Below, one piece after another: positions 60,631 to 64,000 of a stretch of 64,000 bases of DNA (position 1 is the first letter of the stretch; each line of letters opens with the position of its first letter). The position numbers were made by a program, and so were the translations under genes. Source of the DNA: Paramicrobacterium fandaimingii (lineage in GTDB: Bacteria; Actinomycetota; Actinomycetes; Actinomycetales; Microbacteriaceae); assembly GCF_011751745.2 (NCBI RefSeq), contig NZ_CP061170.1:2232001-2296000 (forward strand), written 5' to 3'. Under the pieces are notes generated by a model. The model worked only from the letters and a program-made list of their open reading frames with translations, was not told where the DNA came from and did not search any database.

Positions 60631-63600
60631 GCCTCGAATGTGGGCTGCGGTGCTGTGTCGATGAGCTCGGCCGCGCGTTCGCTGCCAGGATCTGCCGGCT
60701 GCGTCTCGGGGGCGCCGACGATCGACATCACCTTGCTCGCCACAGCGACAGGGTCGCTGAACAAGTCGAAGCCGTGCACGCGAAGATAATGCCAGCCGAG
60801 GCGCCGCAGCACCTCGGGGCGCAGCCGCAGCGACTCGCGAAGCGACTCTGCCGCCACCTCGACGTCAGACTCGACGACAATCGCACGATCGCGGTAGCTG
60901 GCGACAAGCGCGAGCTTGCCGCGATAGCCGATCTCGACTGACAGTCCGTTTCGGTAGAGGCGCTCGGCAAGGTCGAGCATCATCGGCTCGGCTCCATCGA
61001 CAACCGGCGGGCGAGGCGTCCAGCGGGGCGGCTCGCGCAACAGCTGGGCAAGCGCAGCGATGCCGTGCTGCATGCGCTCCGGGTCGATGTCTTCCGGGCG
61101 AATGCACGTGACGATCACCATCGAACGGCGGGCGCGCGTCATGCCGACAGCGAGCAGACGGTCTCCCCCAGGCTCACCGAGAGTGCCGAACGTCGAGAGC
61201 ACCCGACCGTGCGGCGTGACGCCGTAGCCAAGCGAGAAGATCACGCGGTCGCGGCTCTCGGCCACCGATTGCTCAAGCGTCAGCACGGTGAACGGCTCTG
61301 CCCTCTCGCGCAGGATGAACTCAGACAGGTCGGCACGACGGGCGAATGCCGCGAGCACCGACTGTTGAACGCGCGTCGCATGGCGCTGGCTGGCTGTGAT
61401 CACCATGAGCGATTCGCGTGGGCGGTTCGTCGCGTGCTCGAGGACGAGATTGACGACGCGCACGACTTCGGGGTCGACGGACTCGACGGTTCCCGTGTCT
61501 GGGTCGGGCATTCCATGCCCGTTCGCCACGTAGTCGAGCGTCAGGCTTCCGTGCCCGAGGAAAGATCCGGCCCAGGGAAGCGAGTCGATCTCGCCACCGT
61601 AGAAGCGCTGGTTCACAAGCTCAGCCAGGTCTTCGCCGCCGGCACGGTAGCTGCGCGTGAGCGTGAGCTGTGGCAGCAGGTCAGACAGACGCGCGAGTGC
61701 CGAGTCGGCGTGACGCGACTCCACGTCTTCGGCGAGTGCCGCGTCTGTCGCGGCATCCGACACCGCTGTGTGGAACGGCGTCGGGCTCTGGGTGACGGTG
61801 TCGCCGAACGCCACGACCTGCTTCGACCTGCGGATCGCTCCGACGTTCTCGGCGATCGTCGAGGCTCCCGCATCCACGAGGAAGACGGCGTCAAAACGGA
61901 TGCTGTCGGGAATCTGATGAACCTCGTACGGCGAGGCGAGCCACACAGGCGACAGTGCGCGAGAGAGGTGAGGAGCGACCTGCTCGAGTTCGGGCGGCGT
62001 CACTCGAGGAACCGATTTGAGAAGCGAGCGAAGATCGCGTGCCTCTTCTGGCCAGTCAACGAGCCCAATGCGCCATGTCTCAGCGAGCAACCCCGCGAGC
62101 AGCTGCCCCGACGCCGACGCGTGCGCCTCATCGACGAGGCGCAAGTCGGACTCGAGCCGGTCGATGACCTGAGTGTTCGCGCCGAGCAGCGATCTGTCTG
62201 TGGCAAGCGTGTGCTCGAGCGCTGACTGCCACCACGCGAGCTCGAGCTCGTCTGTCACCCGCTCGGCGGGAACGTGGCGGTTCGAGAGATCGGTGAGCAG
62301 CGGCGTCAGGCCGGCCTCGCGAAGTTCGGTGATGAGCGTCGTGCGCTCCTGCAGGTTCTCCATCACGGTCGACTCGGCGGCGAGCCCAGACATCACGCGC
62401 ACGAGCGACCGAATCGGAAGCGCGGCAAGACGATTGTTGTGATCGGTGCGCCCGAGCGGCACATCAAGCTCCGCCAGGTCGGCGAGCACCTTCTGATGGG
62501 CGACATGCACATCGGCGATGCCGAGGGGCACCTCGGGTGAGATTCCGGCGTCGACGTAGCGCTGAAGCAGAATGCGCTGCTGCTGAATGCGGCGGAGGGA
62601 TGCATTCATGTCGGCGATGTGCACACCGGGCCGCACGTATTCGCGCGCGAGCTTCTTGAGACGACGGCGGTTGCCGCTGGACATGCTCGATGCATCTCGA
62701 CGGCTTCCCGTTGCCGCGATGAGTTCGGCAAGCGACCTGTCGAAGACGGCGGGAAGGAACTTGTCGAGCGTCTCGCGAATGTCAAGCATGAGCCGCAGGT
62801 AGACTCCGAGCTCGTCGATGCTCTCGAACGGGCGCATGCGCGTCTGACCGATCAGCTCGTATGCCCTCTCGAGCAGACGCGGAAGGTCGATGTTGTTGAT
62901 GCGCTTTGCCAGCTCGTGGGCCTGCTTCGCCTCGGGGGTCGTCTGGAAGTTCGCGCCGTACCACGGCGAGTCGTCCGGACCGTACTGAAACTCTCCGAGG
63001 GCGGCAGCCTGTGCGAGCGACTCGGCGACAGAAGCGCGCCCCGTCGACAGCTTCGCCAGCGACGCGTAGCCGAGCCGAGCCGTCGTCGACGGCGGTTTCG
63101 GCAGGTTCGACAGCGCCGTCAGAGCGCTCAGCATGTCAGAGACGGTGACACCGAGCGCCGGGTCTTTGTGGGCGAGCCCCGTGCGGTAGTCGAGAAGCAC
63201 CTTCCGCAGCCGAACAAGTGCGTCATCGATGTCGGAGACTTTCGGGCTCGTAGCCTTCTCGTTGCGCGAGATCGCCTGAACCACGTCACGACGCAGCGTC
63301 CGCGGGTGCGCCGCGAGGCCAGGCAGCCCGACTCCGTTAAGCCGATGACGGATGCCGTCGAGCGTCGACTTTCTGGGACTGACGACAAGCACGCGCTTAT
63401 GGCCCGATACCAGCGCTCCGAGCGCATTGACGATGGTCTGGGTGCCCCCGGTTCCGGGAAGCGTGGAGACGACGACCGACTGCCCCTCGGTGATCTGCGC
63501 GATCACGTTCTCCTGCTCGGCATCCGAATCGAGAAGCAGCGTGTCGGTCGAAGGGCTGCGCTCGTCAGAGCCGACGGCGTCGACAAGGCCGGTTCCTGAT

Positions 63601-64000
63601 TCGAGAAGCCGACGGGCGCTTGCATTGCCGGCGAGCGCGTCGAGCATCGGATGATCGAGCTCGTCGGCATCCCGTCGCATTGCAGCGCCAACGGCGCAGA
63701 ACGACGAGACGACAAGCCGCGGCTGAACGTTGAACCAGTCGAGGTGGCTCGTGAGCCCACGCAGGCTGTCGATAACGGGCTGCGGCTTGAAAACTCCCTC
63801 TGACATTGCGAGGGCTTCGAACGCCCGAGCATCCAAGTGAATGTCGAACTGATCCTCAAGCGCGCGGGCGAGTTCGGGGTTGAGCGTGATCGAACCGGTG
63901 AGCTTGAGCTCGTAGTCGTTGCCGTAGCGGCGAATCGCCACGGGGCGAAGCAGCACGGGAGCGCAGAAGTTCTTTCCGCCGTGTCGCCAATGGGCGAGCC
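60627..64000 (-). CDS. Superfamily I helicase-like protein with degenerate ATPase motifs, 5' end beyond window
   Basis: At least 1124 residues; coding continues through the right edge (GLAHWRHGGKNFCAPVLLRPV precedes residue 1 of the obvious part), so the start is outside. The layout matches large actinobacterial DNA2/NAM7-like helicases. Walker A reads LPGTGGTQT, with glycine in place of the lysine (63444-63446); Walker B reads FLVDAGAS instead of a DE pair. Later motifs look better: VVAFGDTVTQSP and GMTRARRSMVIV. The C-terminus (about the last 110 residues, RLGWHYLRVHGFDLFSDP) resembles a Vsr/DUF559-like nuclease fold, but its acidic residues are altered. Activity as a helicase is doubtful. 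Confidence 0.8.
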   Translation of the reverse strand, partial: LAHWRHGGKNFCAPVLLRPVAIRRYGNDYELKLTGSITLNPELARALEDQFDIHLDARAFEALAMSEGVFKPQPVIDSLRGLTSHLDWFNVQPRLVVSSFCAVGAAMRRDADELDHPMLDALAGNASARRLLESGTGLVDAVGSDERSPSTDTLLLDSDAEQENVIAQITEGQSVVVSTLPGTGGTQTIVNALGALVSGHKRVLVVSPRKSTLDGIRHRLNGVGLPGLAAHPRTLRRDVVQAISRNEKATSPKVSDIDDALVRLRKVLLDYRTGLAHKDPALGVTVSDMLSALTALSNLPKPPSTTARLGYASLAKLSTGRASVAESLAQAAALGEFQYGPDDSPWYGANFQTTPEAKQAHELAKRINNIDLPRLLERAYELIGQTRMRPFESIDELGVYLRLMLDIRETLDKFLPAVFDRSLAELIAATGSRRDASSMSSGNRRRLKKLAREYVRPGVHIADMNASLRRIQQQRILLQRYVDAGISPEVPLGIADVHVAHQKVLADLAELDVPLGRTDHNNRLAALPIRSLVRVMSGLAAESTVMENLQERTTLITELREAGLTPLLTDLSNRHVPAERVTDELELAWWQSALEHTLATDRSLLGANTQVIDRLESDLRLVDEAHASASGQLLAGLLAETWRIGLVDWPEEARDLRSLLKSVPRVTPPELEQVAPHLSRALSPVWLASPYEVHQIPDSIRFDAVFLVDAGASTIAENVGAIRRSKQVVAFGDTVTQSPTPFHTAVSDAATDAALAEDVESRHADSALARLSDLLPQLTLTRSYRAGGEDLAELVNQRFYGGEIDSLPWAGSFLGHGSLTLDYVANGHGMPDPDTGTVESVDPEVVRVVNLVLEHATNRPRESLMVITASQRHATRVQQSVLAAFARRADLSEFILRERAEPFTVLTLEQSVAESRDRVIFSLGYGVTPHGRVLSTFGTLGEPGGDRLLAVGMTRARRSMVIVTCIRPEDIDPERMQHGIAALAQLLREPPRWTPRPPVVDGAEPMMLDLAERLYRNGLSVEIGYRGKLALVASYRDRAIVVESDVEVAAESLRESLRLRPEVLRRLGWHYLRVHGFDLFSDPVAVASKVMSIVGAPETQPADPGSERAAELIDTAPQPTFEA

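Overview
The window reads as chromosome of a high-GC Gram-positive actinobacterium, most likely Microbacteriaceae. The markers are MtrA-MtrB-LpqB, a WhiB2-type regulator, the DUF3499 / metallopeptidase-like pair, class Ib nrdHIEF, a GlpR/SepX-like divisome protein and an LPXTG-anchored surface protein. Almost everything is chromosomal core. I found no insertion sequence, prophage, plasmid gene or CRISPR array. One tRNA gene (Ala, anticodon CGC) is present and there is no rRNA.

Layout. 1-5087 (minus strand): mtrA-mtrB-lpqB-comF-hpf, the conserved cell-envelope two-component cluster ending in the ribosome hibernation factor. 5256-10729 (plus): a tightly coupled set of a Pro/Gln-rich membrane protein, DUF4129, DUF4350, MoxR ATPase and DUF58. 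Its usual partners SpoIIM and RDD lie at 12983-14892, separated from it by a catalase-Fur pair. 14909-23386: ahcY, phosphomannomutase, DUF3499, a degenerate metallopeptidase homologue, DUF5719, a large glycosyltransferase/membrane fusion and whiB2; the order broadly matches the mycobacterial sahH-to-whiB2 region. 23531-32232: galE, hrpA, a frameshifted thiosulfate sulfurtransferase, a thioesterase, a TetR/flavin monooxygenase divergon and an NTF2-like protein. 32602-36456: nrdHIEF with putative NrdR boxes and an array of DnaA-box-like motifs upstream. 36837-48011: mixed metabolism and stress genes (FMN reductase, acyl-CoA dehydrogenase, MHS transporter, HAIR-controlled ClpC-like ATPase, mismatch glycosylase, sulfite-oxidase-like molybdoenzyme, VOC protein, a second TetR/flavin monooxygenase divergon). 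48224-58971 (minus): galU, a RimJ-like acetyltransferase, the GlpR/SepX-like protein, a LuxR-type LAL regulator and a 1755-residue wall-anchored beta-helix/cadherin-like protein. 59051-60315 (plus): fthC-fmdB-mscL. 60418-64000 (minus): a degenerate superfamily I helicase-like protein, cut by the right edge, with a translationally coupled 70-residue protein.

The strongest leads are these. The surface protein lies directly behind a LAL regulator that appears to have its own leaderless promoter inside the end of the divisome gene. The helicase-like protein lacks the Walker A lysine and is coupled to a small protein. A hairpin sequesters the hpf ribosome binding site. There are several well-formed operators: HAIR, a nested TetR palindrome and a Fur box. 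About ten genes have a -10 hexamer placed so that the start codon would be the first transcribed base. Everything is read from sequence alone; family assignments rest on motif recognition, not on searches.
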